Source: Chromera velia (Eukaryota; Sar; Chromeraceae). Taken from it: 64,000 nt of DNA. The notes below the pieces were generated by a model. It did not search any database. It was not told the DNA's origin and saw only the letters and a list, made by a program, of their open reading frames with translations. The stretch covers positions 61,178 to 125,177 of the forward strand of contig JAHBMJ010000676.1 in NCBI GenBank assembly GCA_018398765.1, read 5' to 3'. Position 1 is the first letter of the stretch; each line of letters opens with the position of its first letter. A program made the position numbers and the translations under genes. Shown here one piece after another: positions 12,401-23,700 of the stretch.

Positions 12401-15400
12401 CAGTCCTTTCTTTCTTCCCTTCCTTCTGTTTTCAGGGAATCGACTTCTGCTTCCCCTTCGCCGCCATTCCCGAGCACGGGCGGGACATCACGGCCCTTGA
12501 CGGTGTCTCTGAGGCCGCACACAGGGCGATGCTCACAAACGTCATCAGGTAGGTCGATCAGTCAGGAATGAAATCCAACCAGCCTACAGAGAGGCAGGCA
12601 GTAATGAGAAGGGGAAACGGGGGGGTGATTCAATACCTAGAACGATAAACACCGGCCGTTCCTTGCCTTCCGCCCTGGTCACGTATTACAAAGTCAAGAC
12701 GAAGGAAGCAGTCAGCTTCTTCATCATCCGCTTTCTCTTTCTCGTCTCTTGTTTTTTCGCTTCCAGCGGTTACGGATGTTGCTGCTGCCTCTCGCTTCCC
12801 CCTGCAGGATGCTCGGTCTGATCGCCGACAAGCAGCCCTCCTCTACCCCTGCCCACGTCGTTCTCCCTCTGTCCCCCAACCGGGGCCTGTTCGGAGGAGA
12901 CGGTTTGTACGCAGAGAGCAAGGTCGGGCTGGAGGCTCTTTTCGGCAAGTGGAGGGCAGAGGGGTGGAGGTCCCGTCTCTCTCTTGTCGGTGCAGAGATG
13001 GGCTGGGTGAGGGGAACGGGGCTGATGAGTGTGAACGACCTGATCGCTCCTGCCATCGAGGCCAAGTGCGGCATGAGGACGTTTGACACTGTCGAGATTG
13101 GGTTCACCCTCCTGTGCCTCTGCTCTCCGAAGATCGTGGCCGCTGCTCGGAGACATCCTCTAAGGGCAGACCTCTCGGGAGGATTCCGAGCCATGGGGGC
13201 AACTGGTGGGTGGGTGGGGGGATGGTCTTTTGTTTTTTGAGGTTTCTCTTCTGTTGCGTTCTGCTTAGGTGTGTTTTTGTTTTTCCTTGCCCTGGTCCCT
13301 TTTCCCTTTCCCCGATTTCGACTCGACCAAGTGTCTGAATGCACGGCGGGTCCGCTTTTTTTCTTGTGGGATGCCCCAATCTTCTTCTTTCTCCTCATTT
13401 TTTCTTCTTCCCACCACAGGAATCCCAAGCGCCAACCTCCGGGGAGAGATCCAAAGGGTCCAGAAAGCGAAGAAGGCAGTGACTGCAGACAACCTGGCAG
13501 ATAGAGTGAGTGAGGCAGGCAGGGAGGGTGTGGAAGAATTTGCTGATGGCAGCCATATTTGTTGCATTCGGAGCGGGGGTACTCAAAAGGGTGAAAACAG
13601 TGTTCTTCCCGTTTTCGGGCTCCTTTTCTCTCCATTTGAAGGGCTTTCCGGTCGCGTCAAAAGACGATCGGTTGGTTTGGGGTTTCCGCTTTCAATGTGC
13701 ATTTATTTGTCTATGCTGCCTTCTCTCGTGCTTCTGCTTCTTTTTTCTTCCTTTCTTCAGGAGGCCATTGAGGGAGGTCAGAAGGCGGCGCCCTTCCTGT
13801 TGCCGAAGGCGAAGGAGAGGAGGGCGAACCCGACTTTGCGGTTCCCCTCTCTGCCGACCTCCTCCCGTCTTGGAGGTCTGAGGGATCTGCGGGGTTTCTT
13901 GGATCTCTCTCGTGTGGTCGTGTGTGTGGGGTACGGGGAGGTGGGGCCCTGGGGGTCCTCTAGAACTAGGTGGGAGATGGAGCTGGATGGGAAGCTCTCG
14001 TTGGAGGGCGCGGTGGAACTGGCGAGGTCCATGCAGCTCATTCGATTCCACACGGGCCCCCTGGAGTCGACTGGGGAACCCTACACTGGGTTGGTGGGTT
14101 GGTTTATTTCTTCGTTCACAACGGAGTTTCTCTTTTTTCTTCTAAGCAGCCAGCAAAAAGAGTCTGTAGGGGATCATTCAATTGGCGTATGTAAGGAATC
14201 ATCGATTAGAGTCCGAAGGAAAGGAAAGGGGGGCAGTAGCAACCAGAAAACCGTTCTTATTGAGCACTTGTGACTAGCAGAAAGCGTCGAGAAAAACTGG
14301 ATAAACGGACGAGGAGAAATAATCTCTCATCCATCAATCTCGAGAAAGGGGGGGGAGGGGAGGTGCACTCGAGTCGCATTTCTTTTTTTTTCTCTTTCTG
14401 TTTGAGTGCAGATGGGTTGATGCATCTGACGAGAGTCCGGTCGCCGAAGGGGAGATTCTCGAGAAGTTCGGTGAGAAGATCAGGAAGCACGCAGGTATCC
14501 GCCGGGTGGAGCCAGAGCTCTTCAAAGGATATACGCCTGCCAAGAAGATGTTCCTGCAGACACGGGCACTGGAGGTGGACCTCGAACCCTTCGAAGGTCT
14601 GTATGACTGTGTGGCTGTCTGTCGGTCTGTGCGAACAAGAAAAGACAGAGAGAGTGGTCGAGAAGAACAAAAGAAGTAAAGCCAAGCATGCATGAACTGC
14701 TTTTTCTATCTGAAGCACGAAACGGCGATGTCAAAATGTAAGGAGGCAGACGGCAAAGTCTCCAGAGACACAGAGGGCGTTTGTTTGCTGGTGTGCGGAA
14801 AATTTTCGGGATCGGCTTTTCTTTGACGTTGTCTTTATCTCCTCCCCCCCACCCCCCCCCCGCCCAAAACAATCCAATCGAACATCTTGCAGTTGCCTCA
14901 GAGGACGAGGCGGCCTTCCTGAAGAACTTCCACGGAAAGAACCTGGAGATCACCGAGAAGGACGGGAAGAGATTCGCTCAACTGAAGAAGGGATCTGTCG
15001 TTTATATCCCCAAGGTCGGTTGGTTAGTTGGGAGGAAGGGAGGTAGAGATCGAGCAATCAATTCGATATTTTCTGTCTGTCTGTGTATCTGTAGGAGGAC
15101 ACGAAGATCGAAGAACCGAAAGATAGAAGCCTGTTCTCTCCCTCCTCCTTTCTGCTTCACAGCTGATTCTTCTTCCCAAACCACTGATTCTTCCTTATTG
15201 CAGCGTGCAGTGAGTGTCTCCTCCGTCCCTTCCTCTCATTGATCACTCTCTCACTTTTCCCTTCCCGTCAACTTTCCCTCGATTCTCTCTTCATCTCTTC
15301 CTTCCTTCTGCCTGCAGAGCTCCCACTTCGACCGTGAGGTGGCCGGGCAGATTCCCTCCGGCTGGAAGGCCGAGAACTTCGGCCTCCCCAAGGACCTCGA

Positions 15401-18400
15401 GGGACGCATCGACCCCGTCACACACTACGCGCTCGTCGCGACGATGGACGCCTTTTGCATGGCGGGCATCACCGACCCCTACGAGCTGTACAAGTATTTG
15501 CATGTGTCCGAAGTCGGCAACTGCATCGGAGGGGGCATGGGGGGGATGGTGAACTTGCGGGGGATTTTCCGGGGCCGTTTGTTGGAGGAGGAGGTGAACT
15601 CGGACAGCCTGCAGGAGACGTTCATCAACACCACCGCGGCATGGATCAACATGCTTCTCCTCAGTGCGAGTGGCCCCATCAAGACCCCCGTGGACGCCTG
15701 TGCTACTGGTGCCATGTCGGTGGGTGTGGGGGTGGAGACTATCAGAACAGGGAAGGCCAAGGTGGTCCTCTGCGGTGCTGTGGAGGACTTCGGGGAGGAA
15801 GGTGTGTTTGTTTTTGCTTTTTTTTCGTTTCTCTGTCGCGTGTTCGTTTGTGTTTGTAGGCCTCTCTGTTTGGTTGGAGCGTTTGCTCAGTTTGTTTTCT
15901 TAGTGATCGCGTTTTCTCTTCTCGAGCCCTTCTGTTCTGTTCATGTCTTTCTGTTCCAGCCTTGGTAACTTTCGTTTGTTTCCTTTCTGGAGTTCCTTTC
16001 TGTCTCTCGATTTGTCTGTCACCCCCTCTTGTGTCATCTTATGCGCTTCCTTTGAAAGAAAGCCTGCCTGTCCGCCTCCGTCTCCCTCCGCCTCTGCCAT
16101 TAGCCTAACCTTATCCACGTCAACCCTCCTCCTCCCTGCAGGGTCGTATGAGTTTGCGAAGATGAAGGCAACCTCTTCCTCGGACAAGGAGTTCGGCATG
16201 GGGCGGGCCCCCGACGAGATGTGCCGTCCGTTCTCCCCGACCCGGGGGGGCTTCATGGAGTCCCAAGGGTGCGGTATCCAGATCTTGGCCACTGCCGACG
16301 TGGCTCTGGAGATGGGCCTGCCGATCTACTGTGTGGTGGCTGACGTCTCCACTGCCATGGACAGGGAGGGCAGGTCGGTTCCTGCGCCTGGGAAGGGCTG
16401 TCTGACAACAGCCAGGGAGATCCCCGAGAGGGTTGCGGGCCCGTCCCCTCTGTTGGATTTGAACTACAGGAAGGAGATGCTGAAGAGAGACCTGAAGCAC
16501 GTCGAGGAGTGGGCAGAGGACGCCAAGAAGAGACACGTGTTCGACCCCCAGTTCATCTCGAAGGAAGTCAGAAGAAGAGAGGTCGGTGGGAGGGGGGGGN
16601 NNNNNNNNNNNNNNNNNNNNNNNNNNNNNNNNNNNNNNNNNNNNNNNNNNNNNNNNNNNNNNNNNNNNNNNNNNNNNNNNNNNNNNNNNNNNNNNNNNNN
16701 NNNNNNNNNNNNNNNNNNNNNNNNNNNNNNNNNNNNNNNNNNNNNNNNNNNNNNNNNNNNNNNNNNNNNNNNNNNNNNNNNNNNNNNNNNNNNNNNNNNN
16801 NNNNNNNNNNNNNNNNNNNNNNNNNNNNNNNNNNNNNNNNNNNNNNNNNNNNNNNNNNNNNNNNNNNNNNNNNNNNNNNNNNNNNNNNNNNNNNNNNNNN
16901 NNNNNNNNNNNNNNNNNNNNNNNNNNNNNNNNNNNNNNNNNNNNNNNNNNNNNNNNNNNNNNNNNNNNNNNNNNNNNNNNNNNNNNNNNNGGGGGGGGGG
17001 GGGGGGGAGGGTATGTGCTGTAGAGAGAAGAGACAGGAGCAGGTGGCTGGTCGGTTTCAGTAGTGCAGTCGCGGTCGCTTCCATTTGTCCTTCGCAGTTC
17101 CTTCTCACTCAATTTTTCTTCTGTCTCTTTCTGCCGCCGCTCCACAAGGCGCCTGGTAGCTGCGTTTCGCGTCTCTGTCAGAATGTGTGAACGTGTGAGC
17201 CGGTGCATGCGTCTGAAAACTTAAGTATGGATGGATCTGCGTGTGGATGCAGGACGCTCTGCGACGTCTATGGAGCTCTGACTTCTGGCACGACGATCCC
17301 CAGATTGCTCCTCTCAGAGGTGCCCTGGCCACCTTCGGCCTGAGCATCGACGACCTCGACGTGTGCTCATTCCACGGCACGGGAACTGCGGCTAACGACG
17401 TGTCAGTTAGTCAGTCAGTGAGCTCGTCTGTCTGTCAGAGAAAGGAAGGCAGGGAGGGGAGGGGGGGGCATGCAAACCTGAAAAGGTGTGAACGGATTTG
17501 CACGGCCTGAAAAAGTTTGTCGTCCAGTGAGATGACAGAGTGACAGAAAGAGCACGAAGAGAAATAGACAGCAAACACAGAACACATGTGGAGCCTTGAC
17601 TGCGTGCATCTCCTTGAGTTGTCTGGATGTTTCTGGCGATTTTGCATGGTTTGTGTCTGTGTGTGTGCAGGAATGAGAGTTCTGTTGTTCAGAGGCAGAT
17701 GAAGCACCTGGGGAGAACTTCGGGCAACCCGATCCCGACTGTGTGGCAGAAGTGGCTGACGGGACACCCCAAGGGCCCAGCGGCGTCCTGGATGTTCAAC
17801 GGTGTCGTGCAGGTGAGTGGGTGGGTTGGCTGGTGCTCCGTCAGTGTGTGCATCTGTGTTAGAATGTGCCTTACACAGATGGAGTTTTTTTGATAGATGA
17901 CTTTTCTGCCATGCGATTTGCGAGCGTATTCCAGAGTAGGATCAAAAAGGGGCAGAGGGGGCGTGGTACTGTCGTCGCTTTCACCTTGTTCCTGTTGGCC
18001 TCAGCTGCTGCACGGGCTTATGCACATGCCTCCATGCATGTGTCCTTTTCTTATTCATATGTGCTGTATTGAAAGCCTGCATTTTCATTGCAACACGCCT
18101 GCGTGCATGTGTCTGCCTGCATGCAGTGTCTGTTGAGTGGGAAGATCTCTGGAAGCCGCACTTCCGACGATGTGGACTTGAAACTCCAGCAAAACGACTT
18201 GCTGCTGTACTGCAACAGGCCGATGGACGTGGGGAGACCCCTGAAGGCCGGGTACCTCCACTCCTTCGGGTTCGGGCAGGCAGGTGCTGAGGCCGTGCTT
18301 GTGCATCCGGACTTTTTGTTCGCGGGTGTGGAGAGGGAGGTCATGCCTGCGTACCAGAGGAAGAGGGACAGGAGAGAGCAGGAGGCCAACAAGTACTGGC

Positions 18401-20737
18401 TGAGTGCTCTGCTCGGAAAGTCAACGCTCATCGTCAGTCAGTATCCATGGGGGGAGCATGCGCAGAGAGAGAGAGAGAGAACCAAATACTGTTTGCTTGC
18501 TTGTTCCTGATTGTTCCTGTCGGCCCGACGATGTCGGTGACGTAAAAAAAAGGGCGTTTTTTCTACATATCTGGCTTTTCTCTCTCAAATTCTCTTCTTA
18601 GCTCGGCCCGACTCTCCATGAAAACGACTTGTCGATCCACGCGTCTTCGTTTCTTTCTTTGGGTTTGCTGCAAAGTGCGCCCTTCGGTCCTCTGTGAGAA
18701 GTTCAAGGGGGAATGAAAATTTCTCTCCCTCTTCCAACTGAGTGTGTTTGAGCCTCGGCTCGTGTCTGTCAGCAAAGAAGACAAATACAGCAATGCCTTT
18801 CGCATGCCTTCTTCTTCCCTGCTTTCTGCAGCAAGTGAAGACCCGAGCCCCCTACAAGAGCGAGGACGCCGAGGCCACCTACCTGGACCCGACTGCCAGA
18901 GCCACAGCAGACGAGGAAGGCGAGTGGCACATCACACCGTCTCCCCTGGCCGTGTCTCCCTCGAAGGGCGGACTGAAGAGACAGAGATCCCCCATGCTGG
19001 ACGAGTCCCAGTCAGTCCGTTGAATGAATGACTATGTCTCCCTCCCTTCCTGGCTGGGCTGGTGCGGTAATTTGGTTGCGTGGATTCACAACTTTCTCTG
19101 GGTGTGTGCACGTGTATGCGTGTATGTATGCACCGGTTTGGGTGCAAAAGACCGACCGACACAGTCGCTCCTGCGAGGACAATGAGGTTGTCACCAATAT
19201 GCGCAACAAAAGGGGCAACACACGCATCTCCTCTGTCTACCTGTCCATTTGGAAGGTAGAAAGGAAGGGAGTGGGGCAAACCGACTGACTGTCTGTGTCA
19301 TCTACCAAAAAAACTGAATCCTTCTTACTTAACTTTCACTGAATGTTTGACACGTTCATTTGATCACTTTCAGGACGGACCTCGAGAAGCTCGGCAGGCA
19401 GGCCGTCAAACAGGTGGGCGCGTTGGGGCTTCAGAAGATTGCAGAGGCGGTGCCTGGAGGCCCCAAGGGAAGCGACAGGGAGGCCCTGGTGGCGTCTCTG
19501 GAGAAGATGGCGAAGGACCTCAGGTCAGGCAGGCAGTCTCGGTGGCGGGTCGATTTCGTTTCTCCGCCTTTGTCTTTTTTTCTTGTTGTCTGCCCACGAA
19601 GTTTTGCCGTGCCTTGGGGGGAATGACTGCGTACGGGAGAGAGACGAGAGAGCAATGTGGAGAGAACCTCAACACGCATCCTCTGTCTAGTCCTGTGGAG
19701 TTGCTCCCTTTCTACCTGCCTTCTATTATATCATTATTGCCCCCTCTCCCCCCTCTTCCCTCTCACCTATTTTCTTTCTTCTCTGCAGAGGCAACGCGGG
19801 AGTCGAATCCTTCCCCGGAATCGACGTCGAGAAATTGGACTTCTTTGCCAAACTCCCGGGTGGGTTGGGGGGGAATGTGTCTGTGTTCTGCTCTGCTCTG
19901 TCTCGGTTGTCTCTGCTTTCGCCTAGACTTCACGCTGACGCTAAGCATAACCTGGGTGTGCACGAGGCGTCTGTCTGCGCGATTGACTGACTGACTGATC
20001 GAATGCCTGCCTGCAGGGTCGAATGACCTCAGCGGGACCTTCCACAAGAGAAACTTCACCGACGCAGAGCTCCAGTACTGCAGGGCGGCACCGAACCCGA
20101 CAGCATCTCTGGCGGGGAGGTGGTGTGCAAAGGTGGGTAGGTACCTGGGTGGAGGTCAAGGGAAGGGATGGGAAGGGAAGGGGAAAGAGAGGCACGGATA
20201 ATTGAGATGCACGGCGTGAGTAACTTGGAAAGTGAGGAATAGGCGAGAGCATTTAAATGGAAAGACTGGGCGCGTCCCTTTTTTTTTCCAATTGAGACTC
20301 CTCTAGGGGCTTCTGCTCATTCTCCGTGTTTGTGCCCGTTTGCGCAAGTGTTTGCGAGAACACGTTGCGAAGAGTGTGCAGCAGAACGAAAGTCCAAGTT
20401 TGGAAGACCGACAATTAAGGAGAAGTGCCGGCGCCCTTTTGTCCTTCTTTTGACTTTCATTGGATGGTCGTTGCGTGGGTGCCTTCAGGAAGCTGTGGTG
20501 AAGGCTCTGACTGGCGCTGGGGCCTCTGTGAATCCTCTGCTGTCCCTCTGGAAGGGTGAGGGAGACCCCCTGAGGGACATTGAGGTCGTCAGGCTCTCCT
20601 CTGGCCTCCCGACTGTGAAGCTCCACGGACACGCCGCAGAGGTCGCAAGCGCAGTGGGAGTCTCGGAGGTGCACCTGTCGATCTCCCACACAGATGAGCA
20701 CGCGTGTGCCCACGCATCTGCGATGCGAAGGGGTTGA
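260..20737 (+). CDS. FAS: Fused beta-alpha fungal-type type I fatty acid synthase (5' partial)
   Basis: Multi-domain cytosolic synthase that builds long-chain acyl-CoA from acetyl- and malonyl-CoA. Exons: 260-344, 758-1197, 1437-1608, 1918-2138, 2430-3148, 3487-3968, 4326-4715, 4993-5302, 5534-5728, 6049-8168, 8489-8624, 8852-10106, 10553-10752, 11063-11208, 11545-11668, 11871-12134, 12436-12548, 12808-13205, 13420-13505, 13761-14089, 14412-14596, 14893-15014, 15318-15801, 16142-16581, 17253-17401, 17671-17812, 18127-18432, 18832-19010, 19374-19523, 19789-19859, 20017-20132, 20489-20737. All junctions are GT-AG and phase-consistent, giving about 3,591 visible residues and a TGA stop. Domain order equals fungal beta subunit followed by alpha subunit in one chain. 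Yeast beta plus alpha is about 3,940 residues, so roughly 350-400 N-terminal residues, including the acetyltransferase nucleophile, lie left of the window. The terminal PPT domain is present, unlike in mycobacterial/corynebacterial FAS-I. Bases 1-259 are read as intron. Confidence 0.95.
1918..3148 (+). other. FAS: enoyl reductase (ER), FMN TIM barrel
   Basis: Exons 4-5 encode the FMN-dependent enoyl reductase typical of fungal/CMN-bacterial FAS-I and unrelated to the animal MDR-type ER. Landmarks are [41 protein letters not shown] with the catalytic-site histidine, [25 protein letters not shown] and [11 protein letters not shown]. The order matches the family throughout. It reduces enoyl-ACP with NADPH, the last step of each elongation cycle. 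Confidence 0.93.
3416..3451. repeat. (TC)n microsatellite in FAS intron 5
   Basis: Uninterrupted TC dinucleotide run in the polypyrimidine region about 40 bases upstream of the acceptor at 3486, so it may serve as an extended polypyrimidine tract. Confidence 0.9.
3487..7080 (+). other. FAS: dehydratase (DH) region, including hot-dog/MaoC-like fold
   Basis: Exons 6-9 and the first half of exon 10 cover the fungal-type dehydratase section between ER and MPT. Early landmarks such as DFQKPFF, DMTYSEV and the [15 protein letters not shown] stretches follow the yeast beta-chain order. The catalytic hot-dog segment reads [12 protein letters not shown] then IVHGMLSMA near 6784-6880, with the conserved histidines. 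It removes water from 3-hydroxyacyl-ACP. Confidence 0.85.
7081..9045 (+). other. FAS: malonyl/palmitoyl transferase (MPT)
   Basis: Loads malonyl-CoA onto ACP and releases palmitoyl-CoA. Landmarks are [15 protein letters not shown], the nucleophile elbow AGHSLGEY (Ser codon 7549-7551), [15 protein letters not shown], and VPFHSRLLL with the catalytic histidine. The domain then crosses exons 11 and 12 to [13 protein letters not shown]. In yeast this last part is supplied by the N-terminus of the alpha chain; here the whole domain is continuous in one polypeptide. Confidence 0.92.
9046..9258 (+). other. FAS: acidic then Ala/Pro-rich flexible linker before ACP
   Basis: A short acidic stretch (run of Glu/Asp from about 9076) is followed by an Ala/Pro/Gln-rich segment with a polyalanine run near 9170-9230. 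In fungal synthases an Ala/Pro-rich linker tethers the mobile ACP to the reaction-chamber wall; the same role is inferred here from position and composition. Confidence 0.75.
9259..9740 (+). other. FAS: acyl carrier protein (ACP) with fungal-specific structural subdomain
   Basis: A single ACP copy. The attachment site reads [16 protein letters not shown], with the phosphopantetheine-accepting serine at codon 9380-9382, matching the fungal GGKS motif rather than the bacterial DSL motif. The following helices contain [16 protein letters not shown] and [13 protein letters not shown], all diagnostic of the structural half of fungal ACP. There is no second ACP repeat. Confidence 0.92.
9741..9822 (+). 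other. FAS: Gly/Ser-rich second linker after ACP
   Basis: Encodes SAAASGG followed by a nine-glycine run and SGG. It sits where the central linker anchors ACP on its other side in yeast FAS. Together with the Ala/Pro linker it gives a double-tethered carrier domain (inference from position and composition). Confidence 0.7.
10553..13505 (+). other. FAS: ketoreductase (KR)
   Basis: Exons 13-19 encode the NADPH-dependent ketoreductase. The Rossmann entry is [16 protein letters not shown] followed by [10 protein letters not shown]. The catalytic YxxxK is [14 protein letters not shown], with the Tyr codon at 12908-12910. [20 protein letters not shown] and [13 protein letters not shown] are further fungal alpha-chain landmarks. 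The glycine-rich loop is less glycine-rich than usual (see finding). Confidence 0.9.
11714..11748. repeat. (TG)n microsatellite in FAS intron 15
   Basis: TG dinucleotide array with one TATG interruption, inside the intron between exons ending 11668 and starting 11871. Confidence 0.9.
13761..14596 (+). other. FAS: KR-KS connecting region
   Basis: Exons 20-21 continue the alpha-chain scaffold between KR and [23 protein letters not shown] and the TRWEME motif followed by [10 protein letters not shown] match the fungal alpha-chain order, as does the [12 protein letters not shown] segment. Phase is continuous across the joins at 14089/14412 and 14596/14893. Confidence 0.85.
14893..18432 (+). other. 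FAS: ketosynthase (KS)
   Basis: Exons 22-27 encode the condensing enzyme. The nucleophile is in [19 protein letters not shown] (Cys codon 15699-15701). It is followed by [37 protein letters not shown] across exons 25/26 with the first catalytic histidine, and [19 protein letters not shown] with the second histidine region. The intron between exons 24 and 25 contains the 391-base N gap; phase 0 on both sides shows that no reading-frame information is obviously lost, but a small exon hidden in the gap cannot be excluded. Confidence 0.92.
16600..16990. other. Assembly gap (391 N) inside a FAS intron
   Basis: Run of N flanked on both sides by poly-G (16592-16599 and 16991-17007). It lies wholly between exon 24 (ends 16581) and exon 25 (starts 17253). 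A second, three-base N run at 8633-8635 also sits in poly-G. Both look like sequencing failure at long G homopolymers. Confidence 0.95.
19374..20737 (+). other. FAS: C-terminal phosphopantetheinyl transferase (PPT)
   Basis: Exons 29-32 encode the Sfp/AcpS-like domain that primes the enzyme's own ACP. Metal- and CoA-binding landmarks are [34 protein letters not shown] across exons 31/32, and [16 protein letters not shown]. The last 82 residues run to the TGA at 20735-20737. Its presence makes this a fungal-type rather than actinobacterial-type synthase. Confidence 0.92.
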
Positions 20738-23700
20738 AGGGAAAAGACCATCAATGGATGGAAGGAAGGAAGGAGAGAGGGGTGGGGGGGGTAGATCGGT
20801 CCGTCCCTTTCTTTCTGCCCTCCCTTCCTCGCCTGTCCCATCACATTCTTGAAGGCAACAACACAGCGGAAAAGAAAGATGGACTCACTGACTTGCTGTA
20901 AGGAACCCACGACGAGAGAGAAAAAGGATGAAAGAAAGTGAGAAACGCTGTACGTGAAGAAGGGTGAAAAGGAGGAAAGACGAGACAAAACACAAGAGAG
21001 AGACTTCTGCACAGACGAAATTGAATCAACGAGTGAATGAACGTGCGTGAGAAGTGCATGAAATGACACGTCCTCATCCCTGTTTGTGATTTCATGCTCA
21101 AAGAAACTTCTATGTTCCCTGTGTCCTGCTTACTTGCCTCTTTTTTCCTCTTCTCCCGACCCCTGCACCAACAACAGAAATGGTGCCCTCCTTTCCCTCT
21201 GTCTATCACAAGCATGCAAGCAAGAAAGAACCAAGCAACCAAGAGTCCAAAGAGACCTCCGGAGAGAGAGACCAAGAGAACCCGCAGATGGACGAATGGG
21301 GGAAAGAAAAAAAGGAGCGAGCAGACACGGCAAAGCAAGCGATCGACTGACTGACTGATCGAATCACCCAGAGAGAAGGGGATTGGTTGTAAAGGTGCTC
21401 ATCTAAACAAGTGATTAAGTAATGCACACATGCATGCTTGCATGAAGTTGCAGTCTCACGAGTTCGGTTGAATGAACACCGACAGATAGACAGACAGACA
21501 GAGAGACAAACAGAGAAAGAAAACAAGACCGAAAGAGAATCGTAATTTCGTATGCATCCGTTCATTTTTTTTTCTGCCGCCCGCTCGCCGACTCGTTGTC
21601 ATTTCTGCCATAATTGTCCGCCTTAAATAAGGAGTCGAGACCATTCCGTACGTGAGCGATCTGATATGCATACGTGCCTTCATTTTTCTTTTTGCTCGTC
21701 GGTTTCTTGCTCTTGAATTCTTTTCATGGTCTTTCGTTTCGTCTCTCACTCTTCCTGGGTGTCCTTTTCTCTCACACTCCCTCCCCTCGTTTCTTGCTCG
21801 AATGTCTTTTGAATCATGTCGTGTGTGCGTGTGCGTGCGTCAACAGGTGGCTCCCTCTCTCTCCTCCTTCCTCTCCTCCTTTTTTCCCTCGTCCCTCCGC
21901 TTTCTCTTCTTTCCATCGAAGTGCCTTGTTGCTTGGAGCGATTGTGAAGTGGCGACATTCATTCCGTCCGATGCGTTTAAGAGGAAGAGGACAGTCAACG
22001 TCCATGAGGTTTCCATGAGGGGGTGGCGGGCAGCGGGTGTTTGTGGATGTGTGCGTCTTTGGTCATTCAGTATTTCGTGCTTCTTTCTTTTCTCCTCCCT
22101 TGTCTATCGATGTGTGTGCGCACGTCCCTTCATTCTTTCCTTTTCCTCCCTTGTGTCTTGTGCACTTGATTTGCGCGTGTGTCTCCTATAAATATAGAGA
22201 GACAGCCGTTGGGGAATCTGTGTGATCAAGTAACCAGCTATCTTCTTTTCTCCTTTCTCTTCTTCCCTTCTCTTTCTCTCTCTGGCTCCCTACTCTCAGG
22301 CAGGGTAGAGAGAGCGCTTCTTATTGTGTCTGAGGTTGCGTCAGCGTGGGGGTTCCGTTTTGTTCCCGTGTGGTTGAAGAATGAAAGTAAAAGAAAGAAG
22401 GCAAGGCTCATTTTTGCTTTTCCTGCTCTTCTTGGTTTTTTAGTATTTTCTGACGTCAAAGGCTGTTGCAACGTGCTGTCCTGTGCCTGGTTCGGGTGTT
22501 TTCTTTGGTTTCATCGAATTGGATTGCGTTTGCCCTGGTGGGTCGATGGAAGCACCAGCGACCATGAAATGAGCAGAAACGAGAAAGCCCAATGGATTTC
22601 ATCTTTCATTTAGTCGGTGTTCTGACGTTCTTTTGAAGTTTCGGGATGAAGAGAGGCAAGGAAAGAATAGAAGGGCCTTGCCTTTGCGCCATCATTTTGC
22701 CACTTCAACGCGCAGGGAAGGAAGATATGACAGAAGAATGTTGGAGAGGAAGAAACGAGGAGAGGTGCGACAGAATGTTCAAGTCAACTAATGCCAGTCA
22801 AAAGAAAACAGAAGAGAAAGTTCAAAGAGAATTCCAGTCTGTTTTCGTTCACTCACGTACTCACCCGCAATTTCGGTCAGTCATTTTACCCACTCTCCTT
22901 TGCTTTGCTTTACCGGTCCTGGAGGACTGGAAGCAGCGGTCTCTGTCTTTTTCGTTTTGGGTCCAACAGCCGTGATGAGTTCGTCGTCTGCGCGTTTAAG
23001 TCCCTTGCATGAAATCCTTCGGACTTCTTTCGTCCGTCTGTTTGTTTCCGTTGAAACGAAAAAGGGGGTGTGGGTTTTGGACCTCATTTCTTTCTTTGGA
23101 CGCTGGAGATGTTTCGTTGGCGCGGCTGCTCCGTTTTTGTTTTCGGCCCTTCTTTCTTTCCTTTCACCTTTCCTTTCTCCCTTCAGTAGGGGGTTCTTTG
23201 AGAAAGAAGAAGAATAAGAAGAAGAAGATCAGAAAGACCAGTCAAACGAACAACGCGGCTGTTGATTGAGTGACTGAGTGAAGTCGTCTAGCTGCATGTC
23301 GTCAAATCAGATCGATGGCTCCGTCGAGGGATCAGAAAGAAACAGCAATCTATCAAACAGCAATGAATGAATGAATGAATGAATAAATACCGTTTTCTTT
23401 CCTTGTCTTGCGCCTGACATTACTGCGCCCGCGTGAGGAAAAAAATAAATGCGAGAGATGAGGAAGGAAACAAAGAGTGCTCACAGGGAAAGTTTTTGTT
23501 TCTCGACCGAAAAAAGACACTCGAATCGGAAAAAAAGGCATAGAGGTGATGAAAGCAACCTGAGTGGTCTCGAATATCTTTTCGATGTTGGTCTCAAGAA
23601 TTTTTCTTCTTTTCCATTGGTATCGTTTTTCCATTGGAAGGAAAGAGGAGGGGGGCGGAGAGGACAGTCAGTAAGAAAGCCAGTCTGGTATCCTTTCATG

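Noticed and set aside
15204-15209. Possible six-base micro-exon (CGTGCA) between FAS exons 22 and 23, bounded by TTGCAG and GTGAGT
   Set aside because: Exons 22 and 23 already join in phase 0 and give [15 protein letters not shown], the same spacing as the fungal YIPK-ALR-FDR motif. Adding two residues would break that spacing.
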